A DNA stretch of 64,000 nt from Camelus bactrianus. Its lineage: Eukaryota; Chordata; Mammalia; Artiodactyla; Camelidae. The stretch is from the NCBI RefSeq assembly GCF_048773025.1, contig NC_133550.1:3522176-3586175 (forward strand), written 5' to 3'. Below the pieces are notes generated by a model. It had not been told where the DNA came from. It saw nothing but the letters and a program-made list of their open reading frames with translations, and did no database searches. Positions 22,136 through 34,575 of the stretch are shown in pieces. The translations under genes and the position numbers were made by a program. Numbering within the stretch: position 1 is the first letter of the stretch; each line of letters begins with the position of its first letter.

Positions 22136-24623
22136 CGGTTTGAAGTTCCTACAGTTTTCACTGTAAAACCGTGTTGGAACTAGTACCTACCCATATATAT
22201 GTATGGAGTGGAGTTTGCAACTGAAAAGAAACTTTGTGTTCCCAACAAGCTAGGTGAAGGATGGCTTCCACACACACTTATCTCTCAGAACTGAGCAAGT
22301 GGACAGACGTTCGTTCATCTAGCACCAAGGGAACGGGTTGCAGGGGACACTTTTTCTCTGCTTTCTCAGTCTGTTTCCTAGTGCCGGTTTGAAGTTCCGG
22401 CAGTTTTCGCTGTAAAATCGAGTTAGAGCTTGTACCTCCCCATATATATGTATGGAATGGAGTTTGCAACTGAAAAGAAACTTTGTGTTCCCAACAACCT
22501 AGATGAAGGACGGCTTTCACACACAATTATCTCTCAGAACTGAGCAAGTGGAGAGACGTTCGTTCATCTAGCACCAAGGGAACGGGTTGCAGGAGACACT
22601 TTTTCTCTGCTTTCTCAGTCTGTTTCCTAGTGCTGGTTTGAAGTTCCTGCAGTTTTCACTGTCAAACCGAGATTGAGCTAGTACCTCCCCTTATATATGT
22701 ATGGAATGGAGTTTGCAATTGAAAAGAAACTTGTGTTCCCAACAAGCCAGGTGAAGGTCGGCTTTCACACACACTTATCTCTCAGAACTGAGCAAGTGGA
22801 GAGACGTTCGTTCATCTAGCACAAAGGGAAGTGTTTGCAGGAGACACTTTTTCTCTGCTTTCTCAGTCTGTTTCCTAGTGCCGGTTTGAAGTTCCTACAG
22901 TTTTCACTGTAAAACCGTGTTGGAACTAGTACCTACCCATATATATGTATGGAGTGGAGTTTGCAACTGAAAAGAAACTTTGTGTTCCCAACAAGCTAGT
23001 TGAAGGACGGCTTTCACACACACTTATCTCTCAGAACTGAGCAAATGGAGAGACGTTCGTTCATCTAGCACCAAGGGAACGGGTTACAGGAGACACTTTT
23101 TCTCTGCTTTCTCAGTCTGTTTCCTAGTGCCGGTTTGAAGTTCCTGCAGTTTTCACTGTAAAATCGATTTGGAACTTGTACCTCCCCATATATATGAATG
23201 ATTTGGAGTTTGCAACTGAAAAGAAACTTTGTGTTCCCAACAAGCTAGGTGAAGGACGGCTTTCACACACACTTATCTCTCAGAACTGAGCAAGAGGAGA
23301 GACGTTCGTTCATCTAGCACCAAGGCAACGGGTTGCAGGGGATACTTTTTCTCTGGTTTCTCAGTCTGTTTCCTACTGCCGGTTTGAAGTTCCTGCAGTT
23401 TTCACTGTAAAACCGATTTGGAGCTAGTACTTCCTCATATATATTTAAGGAATGGAGTTTGCAACTGAAAAGAAACTTTGTGTTCCCAACAAGCTAGATG
23501 AAGGACCGCTTTCACACACACTTATCTCTCAGAACTGAGCAAGTGGAGAGACTTTCGTTCATCTAGCACCAAGGGAACTGGTTGCAGGAGACTGTTTTTC
23601 TCTGCTTTCTCAGTCTGTTTCCTAGTGCCGGTTTGAAGTTCCTGCAGTTTTCACTGTAAAACCGTGTTGGAACTAGTACCTACCCATATATATGTATGGA
23701 GTGGAGTTTGCAACTGAAAAGAAACTTTGTGTTCCCAACAAGCTAGGTGAAGGACGGCTTTCACACACACATATCTCTCAGAACTGAGCAATTGGAGAGA
23801 CGTTCGTTCATCTAGCACCAAGGGAACGGGTTGCAGGAGACACTTTTTCTCTGCTTTCTCAGTCTGTTTCCTAGTGCCGGTTTGAAGTTCCTGCAGTTTT
23901 CAGTGTAAAACCGAGTTGGAGCTAGTACCTCCCCATATATATGTATGGATTGGAGTTTGCAACTGAAAAGAGACTTGTGTTCCCAACAAGCCAGGTGAAG
24001 GACGGCTTTCAAACACACTTATCTCTCAGAACTTAGCAAGTGGAGAGACGTTCGTTCATCTAGCACCAAGGGAACGGGTTGCAGGAGACACTTTTTCTCT
24101 GCTTTCTCAGTCTGTTTCCTAGTGCCGGTTTGAAGTTCCTGCAGTTTACAGTGTAAAACCGAGTTGGAGCTAGTACCTCCCCATATATATGTATGGAATG
24201 GAGTTTGCAACTGAAAAGAAACTTTGTGTTCCCAACAAGCTAGTTGAAGGACGGCTTTCACACACACACATCTCTCAGAACTGAGCAAGTGGAGAGACGT
24301 TCGTTCATCTAGCACCAAGGGAACGGGTTGCAGGAGACACTTTTTCTCTGCTTTCTCAGTCTGTTTCCTAGTGCCGGTTTGAAGTTCCTGCAGTTTTCAC
24401 TGTAATACCGAGTTGGAGCTAGTACCTCCCCATATATATGATTGATTTGGAGTTTGCAACTGAAAAGAAACTTTGTGTTCCCAACAAGCTAGGTGGAGGA
24501 CGGCTTTCACACACACTTATTTCTCAGAACTGAGCAAGAGGAGAGACGTTCGTTCATCTAGCACCAAGGCAACGGGTTGCAGGAGACACTTTTTCTCTGC
24601 TTTCTCAGTCTGTTTCCTAGTGC
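22136..24623 (+). repeat. Second copy of the n1-n6 block with m10-m12
   Basis: Starts are 22136, 22385, 22634, 22882, 23131, 23380, 23629, 23878, 24126 and 24375. They match 11935-14422 at a constant offset of 10,201 bp. The last monomer is a hybrid: its left half is m13 (GTAATACCG, GATTGATTTGG) and its right half is m2 (CTAGGTGGAGG, TTATTTCTC, AGAGGAG). The next monomer is m3. Two monomers (most of m1 and parts of its neighbours) are therefore absent relative to the first copy, and the offset drops to 9,703 bp. Confidence 0.9.
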
Positions 24624-25866
24624 CGGTTTGAAGTTCCTACAGTTTTCACTGTAAAACCGAGGTGGAGCAAGTACCTCCCCTTATATATATATGGAATGGA
24701 GTTTGCAACTGAAAAAAACTTTGTTTTCCCAACAAGCTAGGTGAAGGACGGCTTTCACACACACTTATCTCTCAGAACTGAGCAAGTGGAGAGACGTTCG
24801 TTCATCTTGCACGAATGAAACGGGTTGCAGGAGACACTTTTTCTCTGCTTTCTCAGTCTGTTTCCTAGAGCCGGTTTGAATTTCCTGCAGTTTTCACTGT
24901 AAAACAGAGTTGGAGCTAGTACCTCCCCATATATATGTATGGAATGGAGTTTGCAACTGAAAAGAAACTTGTGTTCCCAACAAGCCAGGTGAAGGACGGC
25001 TTTCACACACACTTGTCTCTCAGAACTGAGCAAGTGGAGAGACGTTCGTTCATCTAGCACAAAGGGAACTGTTTGCAGGAGACAGTTTTTCTCTGCTTTC
25101 TCAGTCTGTTTCCTAGTGCCGGTTTGAAGTTCCTGCAGTTTTCACTGTAAAACCGTGTTGGAACTAGTACCTACCCATATATATGTATGGAGTGGAGTTT
25201 GCAACTGAAAAGAAACTTTGTGTTCCCAACAAGCTAGTTGAAGGACGGCTTTCACACACACTTATCTCTCAGAACTGAGCAAGTGGAGAGACGTTCGTTC
25301 ATCTAGCACCAAGGGAACGGGTTGCAGGAGACACTTTTTCTCTGCTTTCTCAGTCTGTTTCCTAGTGCCGGTATGAAGTTCCTGCAGTTTTCACTGTAAA
25401 ACCGAGTTGGAGCTAGTACCTCCCCATATATATGTAAGAAATGGAGTTTGCAACTGAAAAGAAACATTGTGTTCCCAACAAGCTAGGTGAAGGACGGCTT
25501 TCACACACACTTACCTCTCAGAACTGAGCAAGAGGAGAGACGTTCGTTCATCTAGCACCAAGGCAACGGGTTGCAGGAGATACTTTTTCTCTGGTTTCTC
25601 AGTCTGTTTCCTACTGCCGGTTTGAAGTTCCTGCAGTTTTCACTGTAAAACAGATTTGGAGCTAGTACCTCCCCATATATATGTATGGAATGGAGTTTGC
25701 AACTGAAAAGAAACTTTGTGTTCCCAACAAGCTAGGTGAAGGACCGCTTTCACACACACTTATCTCTAAGAACTGAGCAAGTGGAGAGACGTTCGTTCAT
25801 CTAGCACCAAGGGAACTGGTTGCAGGAGACTGTTTTTCTCTGCTTTCTCAGTCTGTTTCCTAGTGC
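24624..25866 (+). repeat. 13-mer monomers m3-m7, second composite copy
   Basis: Starts are 24624, 24872, 25120, 25369 and 25618, corresponding to 14921-16163 with an offset of 9,703 bp. The m7 monomer ends with the same m7/m9 hybrid tail (GGAACTGG, GACTGTTTTT) as at 15915. That hybrid therefore predates duplication of the composite unit. Private changes include CTTGTCTCTC in the m4 monomer near 25013 and CTCTAAGAAC near 25765. Confidence 0.88.
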
Positions 25867-28604
25867 CGGTTTGAAGTTCCTGCAGTTTTCACTGTAAAAC
25901 CGTGTTGGAACTAGTACCTACCCATATATATGTATGGAGTGGAGTTTGCAACTGAAAAGAAACTTTGTGTTCCCAACAAGCTAGGTGAAGGACGGCTTTC
26001 ACACACACATATCTCTCAGAACTGAGCAATTGGAGAGACGTTCGTTCATCTAGCACCAAGGGAACGGGTTGCAGGAGACACTTTTTCTCTGCTTTCTCAG
26101 TCTGTTTCCTAGTGCCGGTTTGAAGTTCCTGCAGTTTTCACTGTAAAACCGAGTTGGAGCTAGTACTTACCCATATATATGTAAGGAATGGAGTTTGCAA
26201 CTGAAAAGAATCTTTGTGTTCCCAACAAGCTAGGTGAAGGACGGCTTTCACACACACTTATCTCTCAGAACTGAGCAAGTGGAGAGACATTCGTTCATCT
26301 AGCACCAAGGGAACGGGTTGCAGGAGACACTTTTTCTCTGCTTTCTCAGTCTGTTTCCTAGTGCCGGTTTGAAGTTCCTGCAGTTTTCACGGTAAAACCG
26401 ATTTGGAACTTGTACCTCCCCATATATATGAATGATTTGGAGTTTGCAACTGAAAAGAAACTTTGTGTTCCCAACAAGCTAGGTGAAGGACGGCTTTCAC
26501 ACACACTTATCTCTCAGAACTGAGCAAGAGGAGAGACGTTCGTTCATCTAGCACCAAGGCAACGGGTTGCAGGGGATACTTTTTCTCTGGTTTCTCAGTC
26601 TGTTTCCTACTGCCGGTTTGAAGTTCCTGCAGTTTTCACTGTAAAACCGATTTGGAGCTAGTACCTCCCCATATATATTTAAGGAATGGAGTTTGCAACT
26701 GAAAAGAAACTTTGTGTTCCCAACAAGCTAGATGAAGGACCGCTTTCACACACACTTATCTCTCAGAACTGAGCAAGTGGAGAGACTTTCGTTCATCTAC
26801 CACCAAGGGAACTGGTTGCAGGAGACTGTTTTTCTCTGCTTTCTCAGTCTGTTTCCTAGTGCCGGTTTGAAGTTCCTGCAGTTTTCACTGTAAAACCGTG
26901 TTGGAACTAGTACCTACCCATATATATGTATGGAATGGAGTTTGCAACTGAAAAGAAACTTTGTGTTCCCAACAACCTAGATGAAGGACGGCTTTCACAC
27001 ACAATTATCTCTCAGAACTGAGCAAGTGGAGAGACGTTCGTTCATCTAGCACCAAGGGAACGGATTGCAGGAGACACTTTTTCTCTGCTTTCTCAGTCTG
27101 TTTCCTACTGCTGGTTTGAAGTTCCTGCAGTTTTCACTGTCAAACCGAGATTGAGCTAGTACCTCCCCATATATATGTATGGAATGGAGTTTGCAACTGA
27201 AAAGAAACTTTGTGTTCCCAACAAGCTAGGTGAAGGACGGCTTTCACACACACTTATCTCTCAGAACTGAGCAAGTGGAGAGACGTTCGTTCATCTAGCA
27301 CCAAGGGAACGGGTTGCAGGAGACACTTTTTCTCTACTTTCTCAGTCTGTGTCCTAGTGCCGGTTTGAAGTTCCTGCAGTTTTCAGTGTAAAACCGAGTT
27401 GGAGCTAGTACCTCCCCATATATATGTATGGAATGGAGTTTGCAACTGAAAAGAAACTTTGTGTTCCCAACAAGCTAGGTGAAGGACGGCTTTCTTACAC
27501 ACTTATCTCTCAGAACTGAGCAAGTGGAGAGACGTTCGTTCATCTTGCACGAATGAAACGGGTTGCAGGAGACACTTTTTCTCTGCTTTCTCAGTCTGTT
27601 TCCTAGTGCCGGTTTGAATTTCCTGCAGTTTTCACTGTAAAACAGAGTTGGAGCTAGTACCTCCCCATATATATGTATGGAATGGAGTTTGCAACTGAAA
27701 AGAAACTTGTGTTCCCAACAAGCCAGGTGAAGGACGGCTTTCACACACACTTGTCTCTCAGAACTGAGCAAGTGGAGAGACGTTCGTTCATCTAGCACAA
27801 AGGGAACTGTTTGCAGGAGACAGTTTTTCTCTGCTTTCTCAGTCTGTTTCCTAGTGCCGGTTTGAAGTTCCTGCAGTTTTCACTGTAAAACCGTGTTGGA
27901 ACTAGTACCTACCCATATATATGTATGGAGTGGAGTTTGCAACTGAAAAGAAACTTTGTGTTCCCAACAAGCTAGTTGAAGGACGGCTTTCACACACACT
28001 TATCTCTCAGAACTGAGCAAGTGGAGAGACGTTCGTTCATCTAGCACCAAGGGAACGGGTTGCAGGAGACACTTTTTCTCTGCTTTCTCAGTCTGTTTCC
28101 TAGTGCCGGTATGAAGTTCCTGCAGTTTTCACTGTAAAACCGAGTTGGAGCTAGTACCTCCCCATATATATGTAAGAAATGGAGTTTGCAACTGAAAAGA
28201 AACATTGTGTTCCCAACAAGCTAGGTGAAGGACGGCTTTCACACACACTTATCTCTCAGAACTGAGCAAGAGGAGAGACGTTCGTTCATCTAGCACCAAG
28301 GCAACGGGTTGCAGGAGATACTTTTTCTCTGGTTTCTCAGTCTGTTTCCTACTGCCGGTTTGAAGTTCCTGCAGTTTTCACTGTAAAACAGATTTGGAGC
28401 TAGTACCTCCCCATATATATGTATGGAATGGAGTTTGCAACTGAAAAGAAACTTTGTGTTACCAACAAGCTAGGTGAAGGACCGCTTTCACACACACTTA
28501 TCTCTCAGAACTGAGCAAGTGGAGAGACGTTCGTTCATCTAGCACCAAGGGAACTGGTTGCAGGAGACTGTTTTTCTCTGCTTTCTCAGTCTGTTTCCTA
28601 GTGC
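25867..28604 (+). repeat. 11-monomer HOR, long form
   Basis: Starts are 25867, 26116, 26365, 26614, 26863, 27112, 27361, 27610, 27858, 28107 and 28356, a total of 2,738 bp. The order is m10, p1, p2, n6, q1', q1'', q2, m4, m5, m6, m7. Compared with 16164-18652 it has one more monomer, because q1' and q1'' are both present rather than fused. The next unit begins with m10 and p1 at 28605. Confidence 0.88.
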
Positions 28605-29102
28605 CGGTTTGAAGTTCCTGCAGTTTTCACTGTAAAACCGTGTTGGAACTAGTACCTACCCATATATATGTATGGAGTGGAGTTTGCAACTGAAAAGAAA
28701 CTTTGTGTTCCCAACAAGCTAGGTGAAGGACGGCTTTCACACACACATATCTCTCAGAACTGAGCAATTGGAGAGACGTTCGTTCATCTAGCCCCAAGGG
28801 AACGGGTTGCAGGAGACACTTTTTCTCTGCTTTCTCAGTCTGTTTCCTAGTGCCGGTTTGAAGTTCCTGCAGTTTTCACTGTAAAACCGAGTTGGAGCTA
28901 GTACTTACCCATATATATGTAAGGAATGGAGTTTGCAACTGAAAAGAATCTTTGTGTTCCCAACAAGCTAGGTGAAGGACGGCTTTCACACACACTTATC
29001 TCTCAGAACTGAGCAAGTGGAGAGACGTTCGTTCATCTAGCACCAAGGGAACCGGTTGCAGGAGACACTTTTTCTCTGCTTTCTCAGTCTGTTTCCTACT
29101 GC
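28605..29102 (+). repeat. Start of a further 11-mer copy, cut short after p1
   Basis: The m10 (28605) and p1 (28854) monomers match 18653 and 18902 with an offset of 9,952 bp, including the shared private CTAGCCCCAAGG in m10. The next monomer (29103) begins like p2 (TTTTCACGG) but continues as type r1. The zone 2 composite unit therefore ends inside the 29103 monomer. Confidence 0.85.
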
Positions 29103-30346
29103 CGGTTTGAAGTTCCTGCAGTTTTCACGGTAAAACCGATTTGGAGCTAGTACCTCCCCATATATATGTAAGGAATGGAGTTTGCAACTGAAAAGAAACT
29201 TTGTGTTCCCAACAAGCTAGGTGAAGGACCGCTTTCACACACACGTATCTCTCAGAACTGAGCAAGTGGAGAGACGTTCGTTCATCTAGCACCAAGGGAA
29301 CTGGTTGCAGGAGACTGTTTTTCTCTGCTTTCTCAGTCTGTTTCCTAGTGCCGGTTTGAAGTTCCTGCAGTTTTCACTGTAAAACCGTGTTGGAACTAGT
29401 ACCTACCCATATATATGTATGGAGTGGAGTTTGCAACTGAAAAGAAAGTTTGTGTTCCTAACAAGCTAGGTGAAGGACGGCTTTCACACACACATATCTC
29501 TCAGAACTGAGCAATTGGAGAGACGTTCGTTCATCTAGCACCAAGGGAACGGGTTGCAGGAGACACTTTTTCTCTGCTTTCTCAGTCTGTTTCCTAGTGC
29601 CGGTTTGAAGTTCCTGCAGTTCTCACGGTAAAACCGATTTGGAACTTGTACCTCCCCATATATATGAAAGGAGTGGAGTTTGCAACTGAAAAGAAACTTT
29701 GTGTTCCCAACAAGCTAGGTGAAGGACGGCTTTCACACACACTTATCTCTCAGAACTGAGCAAGTGGAGAGACGTTCGTTCACCTAGCACCAAGGGAACG
29801 GGTTGCAGGAGACACTTTTTCTCTGCTTTCTCAGTCTGTTTCCTAGTGCCGGTTTGAAGTTCCTGCAGTTTTCACTGTAAAACCGAGTTGGAGCTAGTAC
29901 CTCCCCATATATATTTATGGAATGGAGTTTGCAACTGAAAAGAAACCTTGTGTTCCCAACAAGCTAGTTGAAGGACGGCTTTCACACACACTTATCTCTC
30001 AGAACTGAGCAAGTTGAGAGTCGTTCGTTCATCTAGCACCAAGGGAACGGGTTGAAGGAGACACTTTTTCTCTGCTTTCTCAGTCTGTTTCCTAGTGCCG
30101 GTTTGAAGTTCCTGCAGTTTTCACTGTAAACCGAGGTGGAGCTAGTACCTCCGCATATATATGTATGGAATGGAGTTTGCATCTGAAAAGAAACTTTGTG
30201 TTCCCAACAAGCTAGGTGAAGGACAGCTTTCACACACAATTATCTCTCAGAACTGAGCAAGTGGAGAGACGTTCGTTCATCTAGCACCAAGGGAACGGGT
30301 TGCAGGAGACACTTTTTCTCTGCTTTCTCAGTCTGTTTCCTACTGC
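29103..30346 (+). repeat. Five-monomer block r1-r5, first copy
   Basis: Starts are 29103, 29352, 29601, 29850 and 30099. r1 has GATTTGGAGC, GTAAGGAATGG, GGACCGC and ACGTATC. r2 has AAAGTTTGTGTTCCTAAC and GCAATTGG. r3 has GCAGTTCTCACGG and GAAAGGAGTGG. r4 has TATATATTTATGG, AAACCTTG, GTTGAGAGTCG and GGTTGAAGG. r5 is 248 bp with CTGTAAACCGAGG and CTCCGCATAT. The block recurs at 33332-34575 (offset 4,229 bp) and, expanded, at 42782-44772. Confidence 0.88.
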
Positions 30347-33331
30347 CGGTTTGAAGTTCCTGCAGTTTTCACTGTAAAACCGAGTTGGAGCTAGTACCTC
30401 CCCATATATATGTAAGGAATGGAGTTTGCAACTGAAAAGAAACTTTGTGTTCCCAACAAGCTAGTTGAAGGACGGCTTTCACACACACTTATCTCTCAGA
30501 ACTGAGCAAGTGGAGAGACGTTCGTTCATCTAGCACCAAGGGAACGGGTTGCAGGAGACACTTTTTCTCTGCTTTCTCAGTCTGTTTCCTAGTGCCGGTT
30601 TGAGGTTCCTGCAGTTTTCACTGTAAAACCGAGTTGGAGCTAGTACCTCCCCATATATATGTAAGAAATGGAGTTTGCAACTGAAAAGAAACTTTGTGTT
30701 CCCAACAAGCTAGGTGAAGGACGGCTTTCACACACACTTATCTCTCATAACTGAGCAAGTGGAGAGACATTCGTTCACCTAGCACCAAGGGAACGGGTTG
30801 CAGGAGACACTTTTTCTCTGCTTTCTCAGTCTGTTTCCTAGTGCCGGTTTGAAGTTCCTGCAGTTTTCACTGTAAAACAGAGTTGGAGCTAGTACCTCCC
30901 CATATATATGTATGGAATGGAGTTTGCAACTGAAAAGAAACTTGTGTTCCCAACAAGCCAGGTGAAGGACGGCTTTCACACACACTTATCTCTCAGAAAT
31001 GAGCAAGTGGAGAGACTTTCGTTCATCTAGCACAAAGGGAACTGTTTGCAGGAGACAGTTTTTCTCTGCTTTCTCAGTCTGTTTCCTAGTGCCGGTTTGA
31101 AGTTCCTGCAGTTTTCACTGTAAAACCGTGTTGGAACTAGTACCTACCCATATATATGTATGGAGTGGAGTTTGCAACTGAAAAGAAACTTTGTGTTCCC
31201 AACAAGCTAGTTGAAGGACGGCTTTCACACAAACTTATCTCTCAGAACTGAGCAAGTGGAGAGACGTTCGTTCATCTAGCACCAAGGGAACGGGTTGCAG
31301 GAGACACTTTTTCTCTGCTTTCTCAGTCTGTTTCCTAGTGCCGGTTTTAAATTCCCTCAGTTTTCACTGTAAAACCGAGTTGGAGCTAGTATCTCCCCAT
31401 ATATATGTAAGAAATGGAGTTTGCAACTGAAAAGAACCTTTGTGTTCCCAACAAGCTAAGTGAAGGACGGCTTTCACACACACTTATCTCTCAGAACTGA
31501 GCAAATGGAGAGACGTTCGTTCATCTAGCACCAAGGGAACGGGTTGCAGGAGACACTTTTTCTCTGCTTTCTCAGTCTGTTTCCTAGTGCCGGTTTGAAG
31601 TTCCTGCAGTTTTCACGGTAAAACCGATTTGGAACTTGTACCTCCCCATATATATGAAAGGAGTGGAGTTTGCAACTGAAAAGAAACTTTGTGTTCCCAA
31701 CAAGCTAGGTGAAGGACGGCTTTCACACACACTAATCTCTCAGAAATGAGCAAGTGGAGAGACGTTCGTTCACCTAGAACCAAGGGAACGGGTTGCAGGA
31801 GACACTTTTTCTCTGGTTTCTCAGTCTGTTTCCTAGTGCCGGTTTGAAGTTCCTGCAGTTTTCACTGTAAAACAGAGTTGGAGCTAGTACCTCCCCATAT
31901 ATATGTAAGGAATGGAGTTTGCAACTGAAAAGAATCTTTCTGTTCCCAAAAAGCTAGGTGAAGGACGGCTTTCACACACACTTATCTCTCAGAAATGAGC
32001 AAGTGGAGAGAAGTTCGTTCACCTAGCACCAAGGGATCGGGTTGCAGGAGACACTTTTTCTCTGCTTTCTCAGTCTGTTTCCTAGTGCCGGTTTGAAGTT
32101 CCTGCAGTTTTCACTGTAAAATCGAGTTGGAGCTAGTACCTCCCCATATATATTTATGGAATGGAGTTTGCAACTGAAAAGAAACCTTGTGTTCCCAACA
32201 AGCTAGTTGAAGGACGGCTTTCACACACACTTATCTCTCAGAACTGAGCAAGTGGAGAGACGTTCGTTCATCTAGCACCAAGGGAACGGGTTGCAGGAGA
32301 CACTTTTTCTCTGCTTTCTCAGTCTGTTTCCTAGTGCCGGTTTGAAGTTCCTGCAGTTTTCACTGTAAACCGAGGTGGAGCTAGTACCTCCGCATATATA
32401 TGTATGGAATGGAGTTTGCATCTGAAAAGAAACTTTGTTTTCACAACAAGCTAGGTGAAGGACGGCTTTCAAACACACTTATCTCTCAGAACTTAGCAAG
32501 TGGAGAGACGTTCGTTCATCTTGCACGAAGGGAACGGGTTGCAGGAGTTACTTTTTCTCTGCTTTCTCAGTCTGTTTCCTAGTGCCGGTTTGAAGTTCCT
32601 GCAGTTTTCACTGTAAAACAGAGTTGGAGCTAGTACCTCACCATATATATGTATGGAATGGAGTTTGCAACTGGAAAGAAACTTGTGTTCCCAACAAGCC
32701 AGGTGAAGGACGGCTTTCACACACACTTATCTCTCAGAACTGAGCAAGTGGAGAGACGTTCGTTCATCTAGCCCAAAGGGAACTGTTTGCAGGAGACAGT
32801 TTTTCTCTGCTTTCTCAGTCTGTTTCCTAGTGCCTGTTTGAAGTTCCTGCAGTTTTCACTGTAAAACCGTGTTGGAACTAGTACCTACCCATATATATGT
32901 ATGGAGTGGAGTTTGCAACTGAAAAGAAACTTTGTGTTCCCAACAAGCTAGTTGAAGGACGGGTTTCACACACACTTATCTCTCAGAACTGAGCAAGTGG
33001 AGAGACGTTCGTTCATCTAGCACCAAGGGAACGGGTTGCAGGAGACACTTTTTCTCTGCTTTCTCAGTCTGTTTCCTAGTGCCGGTTTGAAGTTCCTGCA
33101 GTTTTCACTGTAAAACCGTGTTGGAACTAGTACCTACCCATATATATGTATGGAGTGGAGTTTGCAACTGAAAAGAAACTTTGTGTTCCCAACAAGCTAG
33201 GTGAAGGACGGCTTTCACACACATTTATCTCTCAGAACTGAGCAAGAGGAGAGACGTTCGTTCATCTAGCACCAAGGCAACGGGTTGCAGGAGATACTTT
33301 TTCTCTGGTTTCTCAGTCTGTTTCCTACTGC
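30347..33331 (+). repeat. Twelve-monomer block between r1-r5 copies
   Basis: Starts are 30347, 30596, 30845, 31093, 31342, 31591, 31840, 32089, 32338, 32586, 32834 and 33083. From 30596 on it is matched at 39797 onward with an offset of 9,201 bp. The 31342 monomer has a private left end (GGTTTTAAATTCCCTCAG) that destroys the PstI site; its counterpart at 40543 is normal. The 33083 monomer is a hybrid with the left half of the type at 42284 and the right half of the type at 42533 (CACACATTTATC, AGAGGAG, CTGGTTTC). Confidence 0.87.
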
Positions 33332-34575
33332 CGGTTTGAAGTTCCTGCAGTTTTCACTGTAAAACCGATTTGGAGCTAGTACCTCCCCATATATATGTAA
33401 GGAATGGAGTTTGCAACTGAAAAGAAACTTTGTGTTCCCAACAAGCTAGGTGAAGGACCGCTTTCACACACACGTATCTCTCAGAACTGAGCAAGTGGAG
33501 AGACGTTCGTTCATCTAGCACCAAGGGAACTGGTTGCAGGAGACTGTTTTTCTCTGCTTTCTCAGTCTGTTTCCTAGTGCCGGTTTGAAGTTCCTGCAGT
33601 TTTCACTGTAAAACCGTGTTGGAACTAGTACCTACCCATATATATGTATGGAGTGGAGTTTGCAACTGAAAAGAAAGTTTGTGTTCCTAACAAGCTAGGT
33701 GAAGGACGGCTTTCACACACACATATCTCTCAGAACTGAGCAATTGGAGAGACGTTCGTTCATCTAGCACCAAGGGAACGGGTTGCAGGAGACACTTTTT
33801 CTCTGCTTTCTCAGTCTGTTTCCTAGTGCCGGTTTGAAGTTCCTGCAGTTCTCACGGTAAAACCGATTTGGAACTTGTACCTCCCCATATATATGAAAGG
33901 AGTGGAGTTTGCAACTGAAAAGAAACTTTGTGTTCCCAACAAGCTAGGTGAAGGACGGCTTTCACACACACTTATCTCTCAGAACTGAGCAAGTGGAGAG
34001 ACGTTCGTTCACCTAGCACCAAGGGAACGGGTTGCAGGAGACACTTTTTCTCTGCTTTCTCAGTCTGTTTCCTAGTGCCGGTTTGAAGTTCCTGCAGTTT
34101 TCACTGTAAAACCGAGTTGGAGCTAGTACCTCCCCATATATATTTATGGAATGGAGTTTGCAACTGAAAAGAAACCTTGTGTTCCCAACAAGCTAGTTGA
34201 AGGACGGCTTTCACACACACTTATCTCTCAGAACTGAGCAAGTTGAGAGTCGTTCGTTCATCTAGCACCAAGGGAACGGGTTGAAGGAGACACTTTTTCT
34301 CTGCTTTCTCAGTCTGTTTCCTAGTGCCGGTTTGAAGTTCCTGCAGTTTTCACTGTAAACCGAGGTGGAGCTAGTACCTCCGCATATATATGTATGGAAT
34401 GGAGTTTGCATCTGAAAAGAAACTTTGTGTTCCCAACAAGCTAGGTGAAGGACGGCTTTCACACACACTTATCTCTCAGAACTGAGCAAGTGGAGAGACG
34501 TTCGTTCATCTAGCACCAAGGGAACGGGTTGCAGGAGACACTTTTTCTCTGCTTTCTCAGTCTGTTTCCTACTGC
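33332..34575 (+). repeat. Five-monomer block r1-r5, second copy
   Basis: Starts are 33332, 33581, 33830, 34079 and 34328, with an offset of 4,229 bp from the first copy. All r-type diagnostic marks are kept, including GTTCCTAAC in r2, GTTGAGAGTCG in r4 and the one-base-shorter CTGTAAACCG in r5. Confidence 0.88.
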
